DNA of 5,859 nt from Verrucomicrobiota bacterium (GCA_017557085.1 JAFZAR010000121.1:1-5859), one strand, 5' to 3'; positions 1-5,859 are shown, counted from the first letter of the stretch. Translations and numbers: made by a program. The notes: generated by a model not told the origin, from the sequence alone.

Positions 1-1
1 C

Positions 2-364
2 AAGCTGGCAAAACAGATGAACGCCTATAAACTGCCCGGCGTGACCTTCGCTCCCTATCACTACACCCTTGGAAAAAACAACTATCATGGTGTGATCGTA
101 CAATTTACAAAGCCGTCAACAGCTCCTCTCATGCCCATCAATTTCTACGCCCTGGAAGCGATTAAGAAAGTCCACGGGCGAGACTTGTATCAGGAATCCG
201 TCAAACGCGGAAAAACATGGAATCTGTTCGATAAACTTTGCGGCGGCACCGGCATCCGCAATCGCCTGGCCAAAGGTGTCCCGGCTAAGGATATTGTTGC
301 CGCCTGGAAAAAAGACGAAACTCAATTTAAAAAAGACCGTGAAAAATATCTGCTTTATGAATAA
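2..364 (+). CDS. NamZ/DUF1343 family protein, C-terminal part (5' end outside window)
   Basis: This is the last 120 codons of a gene whose start lies before the window; the frame is open from base 2 and ends with TAA at 362-364. The visible protein resembles the C-terminal domain of the DUF1343 family, which includes NamZ, an exo-beta-N-acetylmuramidase that removes MurNAc from the non-reducing end of peptidoglycan fragments. Family-like landmarks are LPGVTF near the beginning, GVIVQF in the middle (family GVQIHVT-like strand), FDKLCGG with a following RNRLAKG segment, an I-x-x-x-W step (DIVAAWKKD), and the terminal F-K-K-D-R-E-K-Y-LLYE, which matches the usual 'R..YLLY' ending. The catalytic N-terminal domain is not visible, so activity cannot be judged. 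The end overlaps the next start by 8 bases, which suggests co-transcription and translational coupling with the propeller gene. The family call rests on recalled motifs. Confidence 0.75.
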   Translation, partial: KLAKQMNAYKLPGVTFAPYHYTLGKNNYHGVIVQFTKPSTAPLMPINFYALEAIKKVHGRDLYQESVKRGKTWNLFDKLCGGTGIRNRLAKGVPAKDIVAAWKKDETQFKKDREKYLLYE

Positions 365-2315
365 AAAATACTTTGTTTTATACACCTCCTGGATAAGTGC
401 TTGTATACTGTTTCTGCTGGCGCTGGCCACTGTCACCGCCGAGGAAACCAACGAGATGACCCTGCGCGGCAAATATCCGTTCTGGAACCGCGGTGATATC
501 AGTTCTATCCATATTGCCCAGACTCTGGCCGGTTCTTACGCTTTCATGTCCACAGAACGCTCCGGCGTACTGGTGGCTGATGTCAGCGACCCCTGGACTC
601 CCAAAATGTGTACCGTTTTCGACACACCCGGTCTTGCCGTTTCGTGTCATGTAGATGCCCCCTATCTCCTGGTCGCGGACAGCACAAAAGGACTGAGCAT
701 CGCCAACATCGAGAACATCGCCTATCCGGTCAATCTGGGGAGCTATCCGGCTAAACTTGCCATCATGGATGTTTATTCCAAAAACGGCTATGCTTTTATC
801 ACGGATGTCTCCTTTGGGCTGATCGTCCTGGATATGAAGGATCCCAAGTCACTCATCAAAGTGGCAGAATTGCCCCTGCCGGGACAAATCACCGCGCTGA
901 CGGTCGTCAGCAATACCGCTTACATTGCCGCTGGCGATAGTGGTGCGCATCTGGTGGATATCTCCAACCCGGAGAAACCGGAACTTCTTTCCACGGTAGA
1001 TACTCCGGGCTTCGTGAACATGGTCCAGGTCAACAATAATAAAATGTGCATCTCCGATTACACGGACGGCATCTACATCGTCAATATCTATGATCGCAAA
1101 GCTCCTCAAGTCGTCAGTCATTATGACAAATTCAAAAACATTTACAGTATTCTCCTGAGTCTGGACGGCAACAAACTCTATGTGGCCGCAGGACCAGAGG
1201 GGCTGCACTTTCTGGACATCAGCAATCCCCTGGAACCGAAGGAAACGCATTCGGTCGATATCACCGGAACCTGCTGGGATCTGGCTATCACAGAAACGGA
1301 AGAATATCTCTTTGTGGGCTGTTACGATGACGGGCTCAAGATCGTAAGTCTGTCCGAAGACAGCCCTGTGGAAGTCATTGCCGAACTGGGGATCGAAGGC
1401 TCTGTCGAATCGCTCGTCATGCAGTCGGATAAACTTTTCCTCGCGGACGGTCTGGGCGGTGTCAAAATCATCAATGCCAGCGACACCTATCGGCCAAGGC
1501 TCATCTCCGAAATCAAAACTCCCGGCATGGCCATGCAGGTCATTCCGGATGGACGTTTTGTTTATGTGGCCGATTATCAGGGACTGGTCATTCTGGATAT
1601 CTCGGATCCAAAACGCCCGGAAATCTACTGCAAACTGGAGACGGAAGGCCCCGCACGCAGCGTTTGCCGCTACAAGAAATTCATCTTTCTGGCAGACGGG
1701 AACGCTATCCAATCCGTGAATGTCAAAGATCTGGATGTACCCATTCTCTCAACACGTCTGGATCTGGGCTGTGAAGTCCGAAAGCTCTATCTGAACAAAA
1801 AAGACCTTTTCGTCATCACAGAAAAAGATATGCAGATTTACAGCATCAGCAATCCCCGTGCACTGAAGCGGATCAATAAGACCGAGATCACCGGCAATTT
1901 CATGGACGTGTTCACTTTGGGGGATCATGCCTATCTGGCGGATTATGACAAAGGACTGACCATTGTAGATATCCACAACCTGAAAAAGCCCACAGTCGTT
2001 TCCGTCTGCAAGACTCCCGGCAATCCCCGCGGAGTCTGGGTCTCCGGCAACTACGCATACATAGCCGACTTTGAAAATGGACTGCAATTAGTCAATATAA
2101 AGGATTCCGCTGAACCGTTCCTGGCCGGTACTTATGAAACCACCGGCGATGCCCATGCCGTGTACTTCCTGGGGAAATTCGCGTTCATCGGTGATGGCCG
2201 CGCTGGAATGCGTATCTATTCTTCGGATATCAAAGATGTGGATGAAAACGGCATCATCCGAACACTCCAGCGTGAGGGTAAAGTCGGCAAGAGCGATATC
2301 GGTGTCATATTCTAA
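357..2315 (+). CDS. Exported LVIVD-repeat beta-propeller protein (14 repeats)
   Basis: The predicted protein has 652 residues. The ATG at 357 is preferred because it is followed at once by a signal peptide: basic NKK, a hydrophobic stretch to about residue 27, and a VTA-EE cleavage site after residue 28. The frame is open upstream to 276, but that extension lies inside the preceding gene and would bury the signal. Residues 51-636 are tandem LVIVD-type repeats (PF08309-like): a Gly, a strand such as LVILD, an I-S-D-P-x-x-P turn, a TPG-like turn, then a Y-A-Y-I-A-D-like strand. The best copies start at residues 196, 368, 409, 533 and 575. Each unit should form one propeller blade. No catalytic motif is visible, and such proteins are usually of unknown function, possibly in binding or scaffolding at the cell surface or periplasm. 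There is no clear Shine-Dalgarno sequence; coupling to the upstream gene is likely. The next gene starts 5 bases after the stop. Confidence 0.85.
   Translation: MNKKYFVLYTSWISACILFLLALATVTAEETNEMTLRGKYPFWNRGDISSIHIAQTLAGSYAFMSTERSGVLVADVSDPWTPKMCTVFDTPGLAVSCHVDAPYLLVADSTKGLSIANIENIAYPVNLGSYPAKLAIMDVYSKNGYAFITDVSFGLIVLDMKDPKSLIKVAELPLPGQITALTVVSNTAYIAAGDSGAHLVDISNPEKPELLSTVDTPGFVNMVQVNNNKMCISDYTDGIYIVNIYDRKAPQVVSHYDKFKNIYSILLSLDGNKLYVAAGPEGLHFLDISNPLEPKETHSVDITGTCWDLAITETEEYLFVGCYDDGLKIVSLSEDSPVEVIAELGIEGSVESLVMQSDKLFLADGLGGVKIINASDTYRPRLISEIKTPGMAMQVIPDGRFVYVADYQGLVILDISDPKRPEIYCKLETEGPARSVCRYKKFIFLADGNAIQSVNVKDLDVPILSTRLDLGCEVRKLYLNKKDLFVITEKDMQIYSISNPRALKRINKTEITGNFMDVFTLGDHAYLADYDKGLTIVDIHNLKKPTVVSVCKTPGNPRGVWVSGNYAYIADFENGLQLVNIKDSAEPFLAGTYETTGDAHAVYFLGKFAFIGDGRAGMRIYSSDIKDVDENGIIRTLQREGKVGKSDIGVIF
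507..2264 (+). repeat. Fourteen tandem LVIVD-type protein repeats (~42 codons each)
   Basis: The Gly (or equivalent residue) opening each LVIVD strand falls at residues 70, 112, 154, 196, 238, 282, 326, 368, 409, 450, 491, 533, 575 and 617 of the propeller protein. The steps are 42, 42, 42, 42, 44, 44, 42, 41, 41, 41, 42, 42 and 42. An orphan 'YAFMS' strand at residues 61-65 precedes the first repeat, and an orphan 'MRIYSSD' half-repeat follows the last full one. Together they would complete a fourteenth blade, as in a propeller closed by pairing of N- and C-terminal strands. Fourteen blades fits two seven-bladed rings. The repeats are diverged in sequence; copies 10 and 11 (residues 450-532) are the least canonical. 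The blade count is read directly; the two-ring fold is inferred. Confidence 0.8.
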
Positions 2316-2320
2316 TACAG

Positions 2321-2851
2321 ATGAAACGTACATATATCACCCTGTTTCTATTGCTCATTTCCTGCTTTCTGTTCACAGCCTGCAGAATGGATAAGGACTA
2401 CTCCATGCGGACAGGTTCCTATCAGGCAGAGAATTTGAAGACCACTACTTTTCTGGAGATCACCGTCTATAAATACGGCAGTATCTCTCCCGTGTTTTAT
2501 CTGGGAGATCTTCGCATGCTCAAGGGAGATTACCGCGGGATGCTGAAAATCGACAACCCGACCTTTTCGGAAGATGCACTGGTGGAGCTGCTGGATGAAG
2601 ATAAAAAACTCATCCACGAACACGAAGCTCAGTTCTGGGAGCACCCGGATGATGACGACCCGATGCTGGAAGTGCTGATCCGCCGCGGTGCCAAGTTCAA
2701 ATACCTGACAGTGGATAAAGTCATTGTCCCCTACGACGAAAACATCGCCTGGGTCAAAATAAAGAAACAATATTTCCGTTTCTATCACGACCGGATCATC
2801 CGCCCAGGAGATAAAAACTATAAGGGAACCCCACTCACCATTTTGAAATAA
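2321..2851 (+). CDS. Predicted lipoprotein of unknown function
   Basis: The 176-residue product is not recognised. It begins with a lipoprotein-type signal: basic MKRT, a hydrophobic core to about residue 18, and FTA-C with Cys21 as the likely lipidated residue. Phe at -3 is not the classical Leu, but relaxed lipoboxes occur; an earlier LIS-C at Cys15 would leave a very short hydrophobic core. The mature part is mixed and charged, with alternating hydrophobic residues suggesting beta structure (FLEITVYKYG near 44-53, FKYLTVDKVIVPY near 126-138) and an acidic HPDDDDP patch at 108-114. No catalytic signature or transmembrane helix beyond the signal is apparent. It starts 5 bases after the propeller gene stop, without a clear Shine-Dalgarno sequence, so it is probably the last gene of that operon. 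An envelope partner of the propeller protein is a guess from position only. Confidence 0.75.
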   Translation: MKRTYITLFLLLISCFLFTACRMDKDYSMRTGSYQAENLKTTTFLEITVYKYGSISPVFYLGDLRMLKGDYRGMLKIDNPTFSEDALVELLDEDKKLIHEHEAQFWEHPDDDDPMLEVLIRRGAKFKYLTVDKVIVPYDENIAWVKIKKQYFRFYHDRIIRPGDKNYKGTPLTILK

Positions 2852-2883
2852 AATACAAAGGCCACTCTTTTCAGAATGGCCTT
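2844..2883 (-). terminator. Intrinsic terminator between convergent genes, best formed on the minus strand
   Basis: The plus strand shows AAGGCCA at 2858-2864 pairing with TGGCCTT at 2877-2883, with TCT/AGA pairing inside. In plus-strand RNA a C·A mismatch breaks the stem, and only CTTGTT follows it. In minus-strand RNA that position becomes a U·G wobble. This gives an uninterrupted 11-bp stem closed by a GAAA tetraloop, followed by a U-rich run (UUGUAUUUUAUUU). It therefore looks built to end the Spy-like gene, whose stop is about 33 bases before the hairpin. It may also act, more weakly, on the plus-strand operon that ends at 2851. Confidence 0.75.
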
Positions 2884-2915
2884 CTTGTTAAACAAACTAC
2901 TTTAATCAGAATTGA

Positions 2916-3971
2916 TTATTGATTTCCACCGCCACGGCGCTGAGGACGATTTCCGGGGTTACCGTTGCCGCCACGTTGACCGGGACGACCATTATTGCCA
3001 CCCATGCGCGGACCGTTCATCATGCCCGGACCTCTGGAGCGCATTTCTTCCTGATACTTCTTGTACAGGTCTTCGCCCAGGATCTCTTTCAGCTTGGCTT
3101 CAGATTCGGTGCGGTTCTTCTGCATGGCCTCACGACGTTCATCGTTCGTAAGTCCCTGCATCTTGGTGAACATTTCCTGCATAGACTTCTGCTGCTCTTC
3201 GTAGAAAGCAGTCAATTTTGTCTTCTGATCATCCGTCAGTTCCAGTTTCTTGGCAATGTCTTCAGCCTGCTGGGCCGGAGTCATTCTCTGCTGGAAGTTA
3301 TTACCGGGACCGAAGTTGCGGGATTGTTCCTGATATTTCTTATACAGATCCTCGCCCAAAACTTCTTTCAATTTGGCTTCCTGTTCCGTGCGGAGCTTCT
3401 GCATGGCTTCACGACGTTCGGTCTGGCTCATGCTCTGGCTCTTCTGACGCAGCTCAGTCGTAGCTTTCTCGTTCTCTTCCAAGCAGGTTTTCAGCTTGGC
3501 TTTCATATCATCGTTCAGCTCCAGCACTCTCGCGATTCTGTCCACGCGCTGATCCAGTGTCATAGCCTGAGGGCCTTGGCCGGGACCACCCTGACCACCT
3601 CTGAACCCGCGGGTCATATTGGTGGTATAGGTCTTGTACTGATCTTCGGTCAGGATCTCTTTGATTTTCGCATCCTGTTCGGTGCGAATCTTTTGCATCG
3701 CTTCCTGACGTTCGGAGCGATCTTTGCCGTTCAATTCTCTCATCGCGGCAGCCTGTTCATCGAACACGGCTTTGAGTTTGGTCTGCTGTTCTTCTGTAAG
3801 TTTCAGAGAATCAGTGAGCATCTTCACACGCTGTTCAGAGCTCATAGCCGAGGGCATGACCATCTGAGGGGCGCGACGCTGCTGACGATTGGCCTGCTGA
3901 GCCTGGAGATCTGTCACGGCAAACGCTCCACAAGCGGTTATAACTGCAATAATTAGAGAGATTTTCTTCAT
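2916..3971 (-). CDS. Exported Spy/CpxP-like protein with three tandem helical repeats and Gly/Arg-rich tail
   Basis: The product has 351 residues. The ATG at 3971 is chosen because it is followed by a signal peptide (MKKIS, a hydrophobic core to about residue 19, likely cleavage LQA-QQ after residue 24). An in-frame TTG at 4022 would add 17 residues before the signal. Three repeats follow, at about 44-121, 138-219 and 231-312, each helical, charged and Gln/Glu/Lys-rich. Each has an LTxxQ-type motif (LTEEQ at 58, degenerate LNDDM at 152, LTDDQ at 245) and a conserved EAMQKxRTE block (90, 188, 281). LTxxQ motifs are typical of Spy/CpxP periplasmic proteins, which act as chaperones or stress sensors and are usually about 160 residues with one unit. 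The linker at 122-135 and the tail at 313-351 are rich in Gly, Arg, Asn and Pro. Cys14 sits in ITAC, so a lipoprotein is a less likely alternative. No strong Shine-Dalgarno sequence precedes the ATG. Chaperone function is inferred. Confidence 0.85.
   Translation of the reverse strand: MKKISLIIAVITACGAFAVTDLQAQQANRQQRRAPQMVMPSAMSSEQRVKMLTDSLKLTEEQQTKLKAVFDEQAAAMRELNGKDRSERQEAMQKIRTEQDAKIKEILTEDQYKTYTTNMTRGFRGGQGGPGQGPQAMTLDQRVDRIARVLELNDDMKAKLKTCLEENEKATTELRQKSQSMSQTERREAMQKLRTEQEAKLKEVLGEDLYKKYQEQSRNFGPGNNFQQRMTPAQQAEDIAKKLELTDDQKTKLTAFYEEQQKSMQEMFTKMQGLTNDERREAMQKNRTESEAKLKEILGEDLYKKYQEEMRSRGPGMMNGPRMGGNNGRPGQRGGNGNPGNRPQRRGGGNQ
3036..3842 (-). repeat. Three tandem Spy-like protein repeats
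   Basis: The repeat units lie at 3609-3842 (unit 1), 3315-3560 (unit 2) and 3036-3281 (unit 3). The shared EAMQKxRTE block recurs 98 and then 93 residues apart. Units 2 and 3 are the closest pair: the DNA of 3050-3140 aligns without gaps to 3329-3419, an offset of 279 bases, with about 17 differences in 91 bases by eye. This suggests a relatively recent internal duplication. Unit 1 differs most at its end (LTEDQYKTY instead of LGEDLYKKY). Confidence 0.8.
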
Positions 3972-3992
3972 ATCTTTTCTGTATTCGGAGTT

Positions 3993-4022
3993 TATATATT
4001 CATTCGTAAAGGAGGTTCTCAA
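3993..4022 (-). promoter_or_regulatory. Candidate sigma70-type promoter for the Spy-like gene
   Basis: On the minus strand, TTGAGA (4022-4017) is followed after 18 bases by TATATA (3998-3993), 21 bases before the ATG at 3971. The -35 element matches the TTGACA consensus at 5 of 6 positions and the -10 element matches TATAAT at 4 of 6. A/T-rich DNA lies further upstream (about 4025-4080), before the terminator of the preceding gene. The resulting leader would be very short. The spacer is one base longer than ideal, and the organism's promoter consensus is unknown. No Bacteroidota-type TAnnTTTG element was seen here. Confidence 0.4.
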
Positions 4023-4081
4023 TGGAACACCTACACAATTATTTAAAAACCAAATCTCTCAAAAAGTTTCACATTTTTCGC

Positions 4082-4119
4082 AAAAAAAGAAACGGTCCTA
4101 CTGCAATAGAACCGTTTCT
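4082..4119 (-). terminator. Intrinsic terminator of the DUF1080–BNR_4 gene
   Basis: The arm GAAACGGT at 4089-4096 pairs with ACCGTTTC at 4111-4118, extended inside by CTA/TAG around a 6-base loop and outside by one A-T pair (4088/4119). On the minus strand the internal C·A mismatch becomes a U·G wobble, giving a continuous stem of about 12-13 bp. Seven consecutive T residues (4088-4082) follow directly. The hairpin begins about 20 bases after the gene's stop codon. Stem, loop and T-run all agree on minus-strand direction. Confidence 0.88.
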
Positions 4120-4139
4120 CATTGAATACAAAAGACTTA

Positions 4140-5858
4140 TTACTTTACGATCAATCCACGGACAGAAGTCTCAAAATTCTGATAGGCTCGATAATCCCCC
4201 GTGAACCAGAGCAGACAGCTCTCCATTCCGTGTTTGCGGGGAACATAGGGCCGCAGATTGTCTGCCGGTGAATTCCGGGTCACTGCCGTCCAGGTCCATT
4301 TCTTGCCACCATCCTTCGTTTCTCCCTGATAGAGTTCACGATGGATAGTCCTCGCGCCGGTGATCGGGTTGAACTCGCTGCTGATATAGACACGCTGCGG
4401 ATGCTCCGGGTCGAAGGTCGCACCACCCACATAATCGTCCTCGCCTTTGTAAAGCTGAGCCCCGGCATGGGCGATCTCACGGGAATCCCACTTTTTCGCC
4501 GACTGATCCCAGCTGGCGTAGAAGTAGCGGATGTCCCCTTCTTTGGCTTTGACGGTATGAAGGATGATCGGACTGCCCTGAGCATCGTAGGAAATATCCC
4601 ATATCCAGGCCCGGCCGTCCTTCGTTCCTTCCGGCTTGGGATAAGCGGAACCAAACGGATAGACCACTGTTCCTCGCTCCGTAGGCAGCGGAGCCATCTG
4701 TTCCAATATACCCAGAGGCTGACCATCGGTTCCGATGACCGCACCGCTCTGGATGCTCACATGATAAACGGAATTATCCACCATGCGCGGATGTCCGTCC
4801 GTGAAAAGGATATCAATGCGGTCCCGTCCATTGGAGGCATACTTCGCGTAAGGCCGATCCTTGTGATAAAGCAAGTGGATCGGTTCGTTCCAGGTAGCAC
4901 CGTTGTCCTCGGAGATCAAAAGAGTCGGATTCCAATTCTCGCCGCGGATGAAGTTATAGACACGATCCGGTTCATTCTGAAGCTGGAAAGGATTATTGTA
5001 ACAGACCTTGCCGCGGAACTTCTTCGCGCTCCAGTCCACAGCAATTTCTTCACCCCAATCTTCTTGATTCCGTGGATCTTTGACCTTGGCGTAGCGCATA
5101 TACATAACATCCCTCGATCCATGAGTAGAATAGAGCACAGCCAGACGGCCGTCAGCCAGCTCCAAAAAGCCCGGCACATCGTGATCATCCCGTTCCCGCC
5201 AAGAGCTTAAAACACTTTCAGTCCGTTCATTTGTCTTCAAATCATAGCAGGTCACACAGACCGCCCCGTCCGAACGAACATAGCCGGCATAAAGAAAACC
5301 ATCCCGAACGATCGCGCGGGGATCATTGTACCACGTCCAGGCACCGGAAGGAGCGATCTCCACGCCTGCTGCCTGAGCAGCCGACTCCAAATCCTGGATC
5401 CGTAAATTGCGCCAGCGGATCTCCCGTCCGGCCTCTGACTCTGAGCCGATGCTATGCACCTGCAAAGCGATGAAGCCACAGCTGTCCAGATCGTCCTGTA
5501 AATCCGCCACGGGAATATCGTTGAGCCAGGTCTTTAAACGGTCGCCCTTCGCTTCCACACGAACCTTGTTCCATTCGTTTTGACGAAACGCCGCCTGAGC
5601 TACCGGCTTGTCCTTCAGATCATAGAGCCACGCCCGTCTCCCCTCATCATAAATACCGCACGACCAGGCACGGGCGGAAGGATCGATCTCGATCTGATAA
5701 CCATGTACACGACCGGCCGGGACATTCCAGTTCTTTCCGTTCCAGGTATAGGTATGCGGCATCGGGAAACAATGACTGCGGATCTGCACTCCGGAATTCA
5801 TCCGGGTATCCACCTTGTATTCATACTCCAAAATAAAATCGCTGTAGTCGCGCGTTGT
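4140..5858 (-). CDS. DUF1080–BNR_4 beta-propeller fusion, putative polysaccharide-active enzyme (5' end outside window)
   Basis: The frame is open from the window edge, so the start is unseen; 572 residues are visible, numbered here from the codon at 5858. Residues 1-157 match the C-terminal part of DUF1080 (3-keto-disaccharide hydrolase or LamG-like family): YSDFIL, NSGVQIRS (21-28), a buried-Trp region (EWNKVRVEA) and the closing WRNLRIQDL. Residues 165-572 look like a BNR_4 propeller, opening with GAWTWYNDPRA (172-182) and carrying one clear Asp box, S-x-D-x-G-x-x-W (316-323). RPYAKYASN (335-343) and FTDGHPR (352-358) are family-like. His226 (DDHDVP), His246 (STHG), Tyr287 (CYNNP) and Arg305 (FIRG) recall the active site of BNR-type ulvan lyases. 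This fusion is common in Planctomycetota, Verrucomicrobiota and Lentisphaerota. The signal peptide would be in the missing part, so secretion is presumed. Sialidase activity is less likely because no sialidase Arg triad is recognised. Confidence 0.8.
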   Translation of the reverse strand, partial: TTRDYSDFILEYEYKVDTRMNSGVQIRSHCFPMPHTYTWNGKNWNVPAGRVHGYQIEIDPSARAWSCGIYDEGRRAWLYDLKDKPVAQAAFRQNEWNKVRVEAKGDRLKTWLNDIPVADLQDDLDSCGFIALQVHSIGSESEAGREIRWRNLRIQDLESAAQAAGVEIAPSGAWTWYNDPRAIVRDGFLYAGYVRSDGAVCVTCYDLKTNERTESVLSSWRERDDHDVPGFLELADGRLAVLYSTHGSRDVMYMRYAKVKDPRNQEDWGEEIAVDWSAKKFRGKVCYNNPFQLQNEPDRVYNFIRGENWNPTLLISEDNGATWNEPIHLLYHKDRPYAKYASNGRDRIDILFTDGHPRMVDNSVYHVSIQSGAVIGTDGQPLGILEQMAPLPTERGTVVYPFGSAYPKPEGTKDGRAWIWDISYDAQGSPIILHTVKAKEGDIRYFYASWDQSAKKWDSREIAHAGAQLYKGEDDYVGGATFDPEHPQRVYISSEFNPITGARTIHRELYQGETKDGGKKWTWTAVTRNSPADNLRPYVPRKHGMESCLLWFTGDYRAYQNFETSVRGLIVK

Positions 5859-5859
5859 A

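Noticed and set aside
276..356. Upstream extension of the propeller gene to 276
   Set aside because: It would place 27 lysine-rich residues before a normal signal peptide and overlap the NamZ-type gene by about 89 bases. The ATG at 357 is better.
849..1712. Minus-strand frame of about 287 codons inside the propeller gene
   Set aside because: It reads antisense to the LVIVD repeats and its composition mirrors them. The plus-strand frame carries the coherent repeat protein.
3930..3932. Lipoprotein cysteine (ITAC, Cys14) in the Spy-like protein
   Set aside because: The residues fit a lipobox, but the hydrophobic core before it is short and continues past the Cys to a good LQA-QQ signal peptidase I site. 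It is kept only as an alternative.
2919..3956. Long plus-strand frame of about 345 codons opposite the Spy-like gene
   Set aside because: It is the antisense shadow of the Glu/Lys/Gln-rich repeats, giving Leu/Phe-rich low-complexity translation. It has no signal or family match, while the minus strand has a signal peptide, clear repeats and a terminator.
3972..4022. TTG start at 4022 for the Spy-like gene
   Set aside because: It would add 17 polar residues ahead of a standard MKKIS-type signal peptide, and the TTG lies in the candidate -35 element.
4341..5210. Plus-strand frame of about 289 codons inside the DUF1080–BNR_4 gene
   Set aside because: It is antisense to clear BNR_4 motifs including an Asp box, and shows no recognisable domain of its own.
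5829..5831. TTG at 5831 as the start of the DUF1080–BNR_4 gene
   Set aside because: The frame continues open to the window edge with TTRDYSDFI, which matches the DUF1080 domain. The gene is truncated by the window, not started there.

Overview
The window is one dense bacterial segment carrying parts or all of five protein genes, with no RNA genes, mobile elements or CRISPR arrays. The mix of an NamZ-like (DUF1343) protein, an LVIVD-repeat propeller, a Spy/CpxP-like secreted helical protein and a DUF1080–BNR_4 fusion points to a Gram-negative carbohydrate-degrading bacterium. The PVC superphylum (Lentisphaerota, Verrucomicrobiota or Planctomycetota) or Bacteroidota fits best. Base composition looks roughly balanced, and the three translation starts that can be judged have no clear Shine-Dalgarno sequence. 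The taxon is an inference from gene families, not something the sequence proves.

Positions 2-2851, plus strand: three tightly packed genes that look like one operon. They are the C-terminal end of an NamZ/DUF1343 exo-acting muramidase-type protein (5' end outside the window), an exported 652-residue protein made almost entirely of 14 LVIVD-type repeats, and a 176-residue predicted lipoprotein of unknown function. The first two overlap by 8 bases and the next pair is separated by 5 bases. All three products are probably envelope proteins.

Positions 2852-3971, minus strand: a convergent gene for an exported protein with three tandem Spy/CpxP-like helical repeats and a Gly/Arg/Asn-rich tail. 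It has its own plausible sigma70-type promoter (about 3993-4022) and a terminator (2844-2883) lying between it and the converging operon.

Positions 4082-5858, minus strand: the C-terminal 572 residues of a DUF1080 (LamG-like, 3-keto-disaccharide hydrolase family) domain fused to a BNR_4 beta-propeller, followed by a strong intrinsic terminator. Its 5' end is beyond the window. The propeller keeps a His/His/Tyr/Arg arrangement resembling, from memory, that of BNR-type ulvan lyases, so a polysaccharide lyase role is possible.

No stretch over 300 bases lacks a gene. I see no clear undescribed multi-gene system. The best leads are the candidate lyase site in the DUF1080–BNR_4 protein, the double seven-bladed propeller encoded beside NamZ with an unknown lipoprotein, and the triple Spy-like protein.
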